A DNA stretch of 42,701 bases from Candidatus Gagatemarchaeum stordalenia (lineage in GTDB: Archaea > Thermoproteota > Nitrososphaeria > Nitrososphaerales > Gagatemarchaeaceae). Both the position numbers and the translations under genes were made by a program. Position 1 is the stretch's first letter; each line of letters starts with the position of its first letter. The notes beneath the pieces are model-generated. The model did not search any database and was not told where the DNA came from. It worked only from the letters and a program-made list of their open reading frames with translations. Shown here piece by piece: positions 16,388 through 23,268 of this stretch. The DNA is taken from NCBI GenBank assembly GCA_003164815.1, contig PLUF01000057.1, forward strand, positions 1-42,701, given 5' to 3'.

Positions 16388-17754
16388 ACCACCACGGCTA
16401 CGGCGATATCGTTCACGTTGGTACCTGTAGCTCCGGTCATCACGAGGTCGCCGAGACCGCCGAAGAACCTGAAAGTGTCGTTCTGGCGCAGAATCTCCTC
16501 TGGAGAGAAGCCCAGGGACCTCCCTCTTCTGATGGTGGAGCCGTCTATGATTGCCCCGGCTGCGTCTGTTGAGCCATCCAGGCCGTCCGTCCCGAGGGCG
16601 ACCATCGCAACTCGCTGGTTTCCATCGGTTTTCATTGCGGCGCCCAGAGCGAACTCCTGATTCCTGCCTCCTCTCCCCTCTCCGCTGACCGTCACGGTCG
16701 TCTCTCCGCCGACGACGTAGCTCGAGGGCTCGGGCATCGCGTCCGCGTGCAGGAGAACTGAACCCATGAACATGCCGGCGAACCTTGCCTCTCCCTCGAG
16801 GCTTGTGGTCAAGAGTACCGGTCTCTGACCCCTCGACTTCAGACGGCGCACGGCCGCGTTGCTCGCGTCGTCGTTGCTGCCTATGATGACGTTCGAGACC
16901 TTCCTGAAGTACCTCGAACCCGGCTTCGGGGTCTCGGGAATCGTGCCCTCCACCCCTCTCCTTAGCAAAGCCGTCACGCTGTCTGGGATTTGCTCCCAGG
17001 CGCTGAACTTCTTCAGCACATGGACTGCGTCAGAGAATGTGGAGGAATCTGGATACAGCGGACCTGAGGCTATCGAGTCCAGCCTGTTCCCCACCACATC
17101 AGAGATCACCAAGGAAAGGACGACGGAAGGATACAGCCTCTGGGCGAGCCATCCCCCCTTCAGGCTGGACAGGTGCTTCCTGACGACGTTGAGCTCCTGT
17201 ATGGTCGCTCCCGCCCGCAGCAGAGCCCTGGTGACCTCGATCTTATCGGCAAGGGACACCCCATCTCTGGGCATCGGCAAGAGCGAGGAACCCCCTCCAG
17301 AAATCAGACAGATTGTCAGGTCGTCCTTGGTCGGCTTCCCCACAAGGTCGAGCATCAGTTCAACCCCCTCGATGCCTGCTCTGCTCGGCAGCGGGTGGGT
17401 CGTACGATGAAGTTCGATTTTGCCCGACCCATCTCTCCCGATAGTCTGGGAATCCGGTACATTGACGATGCCGGCTGTGATCCTGTCTCCGAGCACAGAA
17501 TCGAGAGCCCTAGCCATCGCCCCGCTGGCCTTTCCTCCTCCTATGACCAGAATCCTCCTGAATTTCGCAAGCTCGAAGCTTGTGTCTTGGACGAACAGCT
17601 GACCGCCTCTGACGCTGAGCTTGGACTTGATCAGTCGCCCGGGCTCGGCGGCGCCCAGGGCAGCCTCGACCGCCTCGAGAGAGAGGCGCCTCGCCCTCCT
17701 CGCAGTCTCGGTCTCGCCGTTCTCGATCAACTCGGCGGCGTTCTTGATGTACAT
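16384..17754 (-). CDS. Glycerate 2-kinase (MOFRL/GckA family)
   Basis: A 456-residue glycerate kinase of the GckA/MOFRL type, making 2-phosphoglycerate from glycerate and ATP. It would act in sugar-acid breakdown, such as a semi-phosphorylative Entner-Doudoroff route. Seen are ILVIGGGKASGAMARALDSV near residue 67, HPLPSRAGIEG, CLISGGGSSLLPMP near residue 150, NVVRKHLSSLKGG, LVISDVVGNRLDSIASGP, and the C-terminal MOFRL-domain GGRNQEFALGAA with ALGTDGLDGSTDAAGA. ATG 17754 has a TATA-like CTTAATTA about 40 bases upstream. The gene stands alone. Confidence 0.93.
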   Translation of the reverse strand: MYIKNAAELIENGETETARRARRLSLEAVEAALGAAEPGRLIKSKLSVRGGQLFVQDTSFELAKFRRILVIGGGKASGAMARALDSVLGDRITAGIVNVPDSQTIGRDGSGKIELHRTTHPLPSRAGIEGVELMLDLVGKPTKDDLTICLISGGGSSLLPMPRDGVSLADKIEVTRALLRAGATIQELNVVRKHLSSLKGGWLAQRLYPSVVLSLVISDVVGNRLDSIASGPLYPDSSTFSDAVHVLKKFSAWEQIPDSVTALLRRGVEGTIPETPKPGSRYFRKVSNVIIGSNDDASNAAVRRLKSRGQRPVLLTTSLEGEARFAGMFMGSVLLHADAMPEPSSYVVGGETTVTVSGEGRGGRNQEFALGAAMKTDGNQRVAMVALGTDGLDGSTDAAGAIIDGSTIRRGRSLGFSPEEILRQNDTFRFFGGLGDLVMTGATGTNVNDIAVAVVV

Positions 17755-17833
17755 CTGTCGACGCTCTTGTTTCGGATTCTCCGGAGTGAGATAATTAAGT
17801 TGACGCCCAAGCCCTCGCCATCGAACCGCGGGG

Positions 17834-18154
17834 CTAGTTGCTAGAGAGGCTCTTCACGAGGTCCTCGACCGCTTTCCGGGTATACGCCACGCCCTGGGGG
17901 TTGCCAGTCAGCGCGTGCCTCACCTTTCCGCCGTCCAATTCCAAGAAGACCTGTGGGATGATGTAGTCCGGAGTCCAGTCGCCGTATTTCTTGACCAGCT
18001 CGTCGGCCTCGCTCTCGTCGTCCGTGTCGATGTCGAGAAGCTTTACGGGCACGCCCAGCTCCTTTCCAGCCTTCTTCATCGGTTCTACCGCCGTGGGAAC
18101 GCAATGTGGGCACCAGTTGGCGTAGACAACGTAGATTGTCTTTACCTTGGTCAT
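17834..18154 (-). CDS. Thioredoxin/glutaredoxin-like protein
   Basis: A thioredoxin-fold protein of about 106 residues with the redox motif YANWCPHCVP (CPHC) near residue 12. A later DYIIPQVFLELDGGKV holds the cis-proline segment. CPHC is a protein-disulphide or mixed-disulphide reductase signature; the partner is unknown. The frame is open to 18184, but ATG 18154 lies just before the first strand and about 35-40 bases from a TATA (CTTATAC, near 18189-18195) on the minus strand. It is therefore preferred. Confidence 0.85.
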   Translation of the reverse strand: MTKVKTIYVVYANWCPHCVPTAVEPMKKAGKELGVPVKLLDIDTDDESEADELVKKYGDWTPDYIIPQVFLELDGGKVRHALTGNPQGVAYTRKAVEDLVKSLSSN

Positions 18155-18212
18155 CAGAAGCCTCGACTCGGACGGGGGGTGCATCTGTATAAGTCTTGAC
18201 GGGCGCCTCGGC

Positions 18213-18746
18213 CTAGGTCGAGTCCTGCTCTGTCCTTCCAGTATCGAAATCCACTGCGCGGAGAAGTCGCTGGAACTCTTCCTCGGTTACCCATTCCACC
18301 TTCAGATAGTCGAGTATCTCCTCCTTCTTCATCCCGATTTTCTCCGCCTCCCTGGTCGCCGCGGTGTATGCCTCTATCTCCGTCGGCCGATCGACGTAGC
18401 TGTACCTGCTGTCGAAGAGCTCCTTGCCTTCTATGAACTGTCGGATGTGGACCAGCTCGTGGATCACATCGAGGTAGAGGTACCTCTCGTCGCCCATCCT
18501 CAGGTACTCGGAGCTCACCACGATGTTACCAGTCTCATCATCGACGCGCAGATACCCGGCCCGCGGGAGTATGTCGACCATAAGGTCCCCGAGTATCCTC
18601 TCGGTCTGGTCCAGGAATATCGATTTCACGGCTTCGACGCTCTCGAACCCCGGAAAGACCTCAATGAAGGCGAGCGACCCCGTCTTTGTGGTCCTGTTAA
18701 TCCCGTGGCCGGAGGCCGCCTCCTTCTTTCTCTGGACCTTCGTCAT
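18213..18746 (-). CDS. Putative zinc metallopeptidase-like protein (HExxH)
   Basis: A 177-residue soluble protein. YLYLDVIHELVHIRQFIEGK near residue 92 carries the zinc-metallopeptidase motif HELVH, and DRPTEIEAYTAA about 25 residues later could supply a third Glu ligand. I do not recognise the family. The rest is mixed alpha/beta with an Arg/Lys-rich start and an acidic tail. The ATG overlaps the stop of the upstream acetyltransferase gene by four bases (ATGA), placing it third in a cysS-GNAT-peptidase operon. A protease acting on other proteins is only one option, as some HExxH proteins are not proteases. Confidence 0.65.
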   Translation of the reverse strand: MTKVQRKKEAASGHGINRTTKTGSLAFIEVFPGFESVEAVKSIFLDQTERILGDLMVDILPRAGYLRVDDETGNIVVSSEYLRMGDERYLYLDVIHELVHIRQFIEGKELFDSRYSYVDRPTEIEAYTAATREAEKIGMKKEEILDYLKVEWVTEEEFQRLLRAVDFDTGRTEQDST

Positions 18747-19516
18747 TTGAGCATCCGCCCCACATCCTTCACGAAGAGGTCCTTCATGTAGGCTCTCCTG
18801 AACCCGATCTTCAGGTACAGCCCCTCCAGGGATTCGGAGAGGATTGTCTGCAGGATGAGTGTCCTGCCTTCCTTGACGGCCAACCTGTGCGAGAACTCGA
18901 GCATCGTGCTCGCGACTCGTTTCCCCCTCCAGTCACGGTGCGTGGCCACGCAGTACGCGCCGCAGACCTTCCCGCTCCTGAAGAGCGCCGCTATCCCGGC
19001 CGGCTCGTCCTTGATCGTGCCAAGCAGGAGGCTGGCCTCCCTGACCTTCGTAAGCTTCTGGACGATGCCCAGGATGGCCTTGAGCTGGCTCGAGTCTCCG
19101 TAGAACGAATCCAGGTATACGCGGACCCATGCCTCAAGCTTGCTGCCCGTGACATGCTCTATCTTGAGGTCAGGGTTCACCTTGAAGGACGCCTCATCTA
19201 TCTCCATGACGGCCATCTGGTCCGCGATTCTGTACCCGCCCTTCGCCAGCGTCACCAGCAGCTTCGGGTCCAGCTGGTCCCTCTGGAGGAGGAGGTGCGG
19301 CTTCCGCTTCCGCGCTTCGAACTCGCTCTCCATCGGCGCGATGGACTTCTTCGAGTCGGGCGTTATCTTCAGGAACCCTCCGCGGTTGAAGAAGTACTCA
19401 TCGAAGTCCTTCGAGAACAAAAGGTAGGCGTTCCGGCTCAGCCATTTCGTATCGGCCCAGTTGGACCACCAGGATACCTCGTTGAACTCGTAGGCCGTCT
19501 CATTGGAATCTGCCAA
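18743..19516 (-). CDS. GNAT-family N-acetyltransferase
   Basis: A 257-residue protein with a GNAT acetyltransferase domain in its C-terminal half. SGKVCGAYCVATHRDWRGKRVAS, near residue 180, contains the acetyl-CoA-binding (Q/R)xxGxA-like loop (RDWRGKRVAS). LYLKIGFRRAY near the C-terminus is the usual last strand. The N-terminal half (WWSNWADTKWLSRNAYLLFS) resembles the non-catalytic first half seen in two-domain GNATs. The substrate is unknown. TTG 19516 lies inside the 3' end of cysS (17-base overlap), and the stop overlaps the next gene, so translation is probably coupled. Confidence 0.8.
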   Translation of the reverse strand: MADSNETAYEFNEVSWWSNWADTKWLSRNAYLLFSKDFDEYFFNRGGFLKITPDSKKSIAPMESEFEARKRKPHLLLQRDQLDPKLLVTLAKGGYRIADQMAVMEIDEASFKVNPDLKIEHVTGSKLEAWVRVYLDSFYGDSSQLKAILGIVQKLTKVREASLLLGTIKDEPAGIAALFRSGKVCGAYCVATHRDWRGKRVASTMLEFSHRLAVKEGRTLILQTILSESLEGLYLKIGFRRAYMKDLFVKDVGRMLK

Positions 19517-20729
19517 AGAAGTTCACGCCGAGGATGTTGGAGGTGATTCTCAGAGCCTCGTAGTAAAGCTCGACCTGGTTCTGGTCCTTCTCTGACGCCC
19601 CGTCTTCGATCAGCTTCTTCATGAACGTGATTGCCTCCGGAGTGTCGAAGTCGTCGTTGAGGAAGGCGTAGAACTCGCCGAGCACCTTCCCGGAGTCCCT
19701 CCTGCGGGCCTTCGTCGCCCTCCTCTCCTCCATTATCTTCGCCTTGCCTCTCAGCGAGATGTAGAGCTCGTACATCTTCTTGAGACCCTTCTCCTCGAAC
19801 TCCATGTCCTCCCTGTAGTGATGCGACAACAGGTACAGCCTCAGGGTATCCGGCCCGTACTCCTTCAGGATCTCCCTCACGGTCAGGACATTGCCGACCG
19901 ACTTTGACATCTTGCTCCCGTCCGTGTTCACCAGCCCGGTGTGCACCCAGTAGTTGACCAGGGGCTTGACCTTCGTCAGCGACTCCCCCTGGGCTATCTC
20001 CGCCTCGTGGTGTGGGTAGATCAGCTCATAGGCTCCTCCATGAATGTCGTACTGGGCTCCGAAGTTCGTGAGGGTGACCGCGGTGTCCTGTATGTGCCAG
20101 CCGGGCGAGCCTCTGCCCCACGGGCTGTCCCAGCGGCCCTCGACGAGGACGACGGGACGCCAGAGGGTGAAGTCCAGCAGGTGCTTCTTCTTGACAGAAA
20201 GCTCCAGAGGCCTCAGAGAGAGCTCCTTCGGCGTCATGTGCGAGAGCTTCCCGAAATCTGGGAAGGTCGCCGTGTTGAAGTAGACGGTACCGTCGACCAC
20301 ATACGCGTTCCCGTCCCGTATGAGGGCGGAGATTTCGTGCATGGTCTCCTGCACGTAGTTAGAGACCCTTTCGTACTTGGTGACCGTGTAGATTTTCAGG
20401 CTGTCCGTGTCCTCGAGGAAGGCCTTCGTGTACTTCTCCGCCAGCCTCATGGCGTCGACTCCCTCCTCCTTTGCGACCTGAGTGATCTTGTCGTCAATGT
20501 CGGTGATGTTCATGAGGAAGTTCACCTCGAACCCCATGTGCGACAGATACCTGGCCACGACGTCGTAGAACGTGTAGGTCCTGGCGTGACCTACGTGGAG
20601 GTACCCCTGAACCGTGGGCCCGCAGACGAACATCGAGACTTTTCCGGGCACCCTGGGACGGAACGACTCCTTCTGCTCGGTCATCGTGTTGTATAGCTTG
20701 AGGTCTGGTTGCATCTTGAAGTGACTCAC
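19500..20729 (-). CDS. cysS: Cysteine-tRNA ligase
   Basis: A class I synthetase charging tRNA-Cys. Motifs are MFVCGPTVQGYLHVGHARTY (HIGH, with a zinc Cys) near residue 33, GSPGWHIQDTAV (normally WHIECS, so a zinc-site Cys is absent here), HPHHEAEIAQGES, and KMSKSVGN near residue 263. At 409 residues it is shorter than the usual 450-480: the region after the DALR-like helices (LNDDFDTPEAITFMKKL) ends soon after, so the C-terminal anticodon-binding part is reduced. GTG 20729 is used here and ATG 20714 is an alternative. A minus-strand TATA (ATTTATAG, about 20764-20771) lies 35-50 bases upstream. It is the first gene of an operon with the GNAT and HExxH genes. Confidence 0.9.
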   Translation of the reverse strand: MSHFKMQPDLKLYNTMTEQKESFRPRVPGKVSMFVCGPTVQGYLHVGHARTYTFYDVVARYLSHMGFEVNFLMNITDIDDKITQVAKEEGVDAMRLAEKYTKAFLEDTDSLKIYTVTKYERVSNYVQETMHEISALIRDGNAYVVDGTVYFNTATFPDFGKLSHMTPKELSLRPLELSVKKKHLLDFTLWRPVVLVEGRWDSPWGRGSPGWHIQDTAVTLTNFGAQYDIHGGAYELIYPHHEAEIAQGESLTKVKPLVNYWVHTGLVNTDGSKMSKSVGNVLTVREILKEYGPDTLRLYLLSHHYREDMEFEEKGLKKMYELYISLRGKAKIMEERRATKARRRDSGKVLGEFYAFLNDDFDTPEAITFMKKLIEDGASEKDQNQVELYYEALRITSNILGVNFFGRFQ

Positions 20730-20772
20730 GAGGGTTCTTCCTTACGCTATCTTAGCTTTATGAACTATAAAT

Positions 20773-21087
20773 GTGAGTGAATCCGTGCCGACGTTGTTGT
20801 TGTACGAGAAAAAGATTAGTTCGTTCCCCCAGCTGATTAGCGAACTGGACATCATAGACCTGGACGCAGGCGTCCGGGCGGTCGGGAAATACAAGGCAAA
20901 GAAGTGCTTCGTCTTCGTCACGAGGTCTGCGAAGGGGTTTACGTCCATTCTCTGCAGCATGAAGCGCGCCGGCAAGGAGAGCATCCCGGACAAGCGGCTC
21001 CTGGCCAAGGAGTTCGAGACGATCCAGGAGCTCGAGAAGTTCCTCGCCGAAGTCGTGGCCAAGCCCGTCGTGGCGTCCGAATACTAG
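20773..21087 (+). CDS. Small protein of unknown function
   Basis: A 104-residue soluble protein starting at GTG 20773. It shows an alternating strand/helix pattern (KKCFVFVTRSAKGFTSILCS near residue 43) and a helical, charged C-terminus (KEFETIQELEKFLAEVV). I do not recognise a family. The codon pattern is like that of the neighbours, and the gene occupies the space between two genes with no conflicting frame. The ATG at 20771 is out of frame. Its stop shares CTAG with the convergent methyltransferase stop. It is divergent from cysS. Confidence 0.6.
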   Translation: MSESVPTLLLYEKKISSFPQLISELDIIDLDAGVRAVGKYKAKKCFVFVTRSAKGFTSILCSMKRAGKESIPDKRLLAKEFETIQELEKFLAEVVAKPVVASEY

Positions 21088-22025
21088 ACGGTCGAACCAG
21101 CGGCCCGTCCCGCGAACTCGCGTATTCTCTGCTCGCTCAGGCGGACGTAGTCCCGGTCTACCTCATATCCGACGTAGTGCCGTCCCGTCTTTATCGCCGC
21201 GATCGCGGTCTGCCCGGACCCGATGAAAGGGTCGAGCACCACGTCGCCCTCGAAGGTGTAGAGCTGTATGCAGCGATACGGCAGCTCGACCGGAAAGGGA
21301 GCGGGATGGCCGACCTTGCGGGCGCGCTCAGCGTCGAACCGCCAGACGCTCTTGGTGAACTCGAGGAACTCGTCCCTGGTGATTGTGCTCTTCTTCCCGT
21401 GGCCCTCCCTCGCGAACCGGGACTTGGAGAAGACGAGGATGTACTCGTGGGTGTCCCTGAGGGTCGGGTTGGTCGCTGAGAGCCAGCTCCCCCACGCCGT
21501 CGAGGGGCTGCTGCTCGAGTCCTTGGCCCATATCACCTCCCCCCTCATCAGGAAGCCAAGCTTCGTCATATCCTCGATTATGAAAGCGTGGAGCGGGATG
21601 TACGGCCTCCTTCCGAGGTTGGCAACGTTGATGCAGCACCTCCCTCCAGGGACGAGGACCCTCCTGACCTCCAGCCAGACCCTCTCGAGGAAGCCGAGGT
21701 ATTCCTGGAGTGTGAGGTTCCTGTCATACTCCTTCCCCACGTTGTAAGGAGGCGAGGTGACCACGAGGTGGACGCTGCTGTCCGGAATCTCCTTCATCCT
21801 CTCGCTCGACCTGCAGATTATCCTGTCGAGGTATTCCTTTCTGATTGGCCTCTCGACGTACTCCTCGGCATCCTCCTTCTGGAGACCATCATAGAGCCTG
21901 CCGGCGTAGAAAATCGCCGACTCGTGGCTCCTCCTTCCGGGAGAGCCGAAGGCACTGGTCTTCGTCCCCGTTCGCCTTCTCGAGGACACCGTCCCATCTG
22001 TCTTCCTCGTGCGAGCGGGGCTCAA
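21084..22025 (-). CDS. DNA methyltransferase, N4-cytosine/N6-adenine type
   Basis: A 313-residue SAM-dependent DNA methyltransferase. The catalytic motif IV is VVTSPPYNVGKEYDRN near residue 92, and the SAM-binding motif I follows late as VVLDPFIGSGQTAIAA near residue 270. This is the beta order. TSPPY is typical of N4-cytosine enzymes, but N6-adenine is possible. No restriction endonuclease gene lies beside it, so it looks solitary. The first about 75 residues are Arg/Ser-rich and poorly conserved in type. TTG 22025 is supported by a TATA (CTATATC, 22052-22058) about 30 bases upstream. Confidence 0.88.
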   Translation of the reverse strand: MSPARTRKTDGTVSSRRRTGTKTSAFGSPGRRSHESAIFYAGRLYDGLQKEDAEEYVERPIRKEYLDRIICRSSERMKEIPDSSVHLVVTSPPYNVGKEYDRNLTLQEYLGFLERVWLEVRRVLVPGGRCCINVANLGRRPYIPLHAFIIEDMTKLGFLMRGEVIWAKDSSSSPSTAWGSWLSATNPTLRDTHEYILVFSKSRFAREGHGKKSTITRDEFLEFTKSVWRFDAERARKVGHPAPFPVELPYRCIQLYTFEGDVVLDPFIGSGQTAIAAIKTGRHYVGYEVDRDYVRLSEQRIREFAGRAAGSTV

Positions 22026-22118
22026 ACCACCACCCGAGAAGAATCGTCCGGGATATAGCTTCCACCCAAACCGTGCCTTGATTTCTCCACGTTAGGTCGT
22101 GTTGGGTTGTGGCGAGAG

Positions 22119-22241
22119 TGCCGGGGGTGGGATTTGAACCCACGAACCCCTAAGGGACGGGATGTCCCATGGCGGCGTGGCCAGATCTTGAGTCGGGCTG
22201 AGCGGCGTCCCGCACGGTTGGCCAGGCTTCGTTACCCCGGC
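22119..22241 (-). tRNA. tRNA-Leu (CAA) with two introns
   Basis: The acceptor is GCCGGGG (22241-22235) with CCCCGGC and discriminator A at 22119. The T arm is GTGGG-TTCAAAT-CCCAC and the long variable arm (14 nt) marks class II. The gene is 123 nt, 38 more than a mature tRNA-Leu. Removing 22193-22207 (15 nt) and 22164-22186 (23 nt) leaves an 85-nt tRNA with a perfect anticodon arm: CGGGA, loop CTCAAGA (anticodon CAA), TCCCG. The second intron is at the canonical 37/38 site and holds a TGGC/GCCA hairpin. The first can be placed at 29/30, 30/31 or 31/32 with the same product. No single-intron reading gives an equally good arm. Confidence 0.85.
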
Positions 22242-22406
22242 GCTCTTGTCCCGACCATTCGCGCAGCTTTCAAAAGGGTTTCTGAGGTCGGGCGGCTAGC
22301 CGATTGGTGCTCTGTGCTCTGTGGTGCATCCTTGAAAGGACGGAACCCGAACTATGACGCACAGGCTCTAAAGGTACCCCTTCCGTCTCAGACAGGTTGG
22401 AAGTGC

Positions 22407-23015
22407 TTACTCCGTCGCATATCCTTTGTCGACGAGAAACTTCTTGAAATCCTCCGACTCGGTTATCATCAGGTCAATCGAGCGGAGTAAGGTCGCATAG
22501 AAGAACTCCATCGCTTCGTGGCTGCGCTGACAGTTCGGACAGATGTTGGTCTGCTTGGTAGGGATGAACCTGCTCAGCTCCTTATGAGTCCCGAACTGCT
22601 CATACGCGTCCTGCAGGGCCCGCATTACCGGATCGCGCATCTCATCGGTTATCTTTTCAAGGATGCCGCTCACCCTGAGCGCCGCATCGAACTCTTGGTC
22701 GATGCGATACTTTCCCCACGTGCTCCTCTCACAGACGAAACGCTTCTTCCTCTCTCCCTTGCGCTTCTTCTCTCTGGGGTAGAGGAAGACGTATTCCAGC
22801 CGGTAGAGTTCCTTGAGGGTTGAGTAGACCACGCTGGCGGGTATCTTCTCCCTCGCAGTGATGTCCTCAACGGTGATCCCCTCTGCGCCTGCCTGCCGTA
22901 TGTGATCCATTATCCGCCACGTCGTCTCCTTGGAGAGCAAGTCCGCCTCCAGATATGACTTTACGGGAAAATGCGTTAGGTATGTCTTGATATTCTTCCC
23001 CTTCGAGCTCCGCAT
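22407..23015 (-). CDS. Winged-helix transcriptional regulator with zinc knuckle
   Basis: A 202-residue protein. Residues 30-85 form a winged helix-turn-helix (TTWRIMDHIRQAGAEGITVE, then PASVVYSTLKELYRLEYVFL) with a basic wing (KKRKGERKKR). The C-terminal helical half contains NICPNCQRSHE, half of a possible zinc site and perhaps a dimer contact. The ligand is unknown. It is transcribed away from the hyf-like operon, so it may regulate that operon from the shared intergenic region 23016-23268; this is inference from position. A CGAAAACGCTTAAGG promoter-like sequence lies about 25-40 bases upstream of the ATG. Confidence 0.75.
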   Translation of the reverse strand: MRSSKGKNIKTYLTHFPVKSYLEADLLSKETTWRIMDHIRQAGAEGITVEDITAREKIPASVVYSTLKELYRLEYVFLYPREKKRKGERKKRFVCERSTWGKYRIDQEFDAALRVSGILEKITDEMRDPVMRALQDAYEQFGTHKELSRFIPTKQTNICPNCQRSHEAMEFFYATLLRSIDLMITESEDFKKFLVDKGYATE

Positions 23016-23078
23016 GTCGAACGAACTCTCAGCGGGTGCCTTAAGCGTTTTCGATATTTCTGTAAAACTCGTAATTAG

Positions 23079-23128
23079 CGCGATTCCAACCTTTTACGTC
23101 AAAATATCTAATAGCTGATCGCGATTCC
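23079..23128. promoter_or_regulatory. Direct repeat of CGCGATTCC, possible operator
   Basis: CGCGATTCC occurs at 23079-23087 and 23120-23128, 41 bases apart (about four helical turns), in the AT-rich divergent region between the regulator gene and the hyf-like operon. An AT-rich AAAATATCTAATAG (23101-23114) lies between the copies and may be the operon's promoter. The role is inferred from position. Confidence 0.35.
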
Positions 23129-23268
23129 GGGGCTGCTCTTAGTATTGCCAGGCCAGATTATGCAACGCTTCCGAGTTTCGCACTTTTTGGGAAATTGGGA
23201 AGACGGCTCGCCCACGACGATGACGCAGGCAGCGGCTAGGTAAGCACCAAAGAGAACCTGGAACGAAT

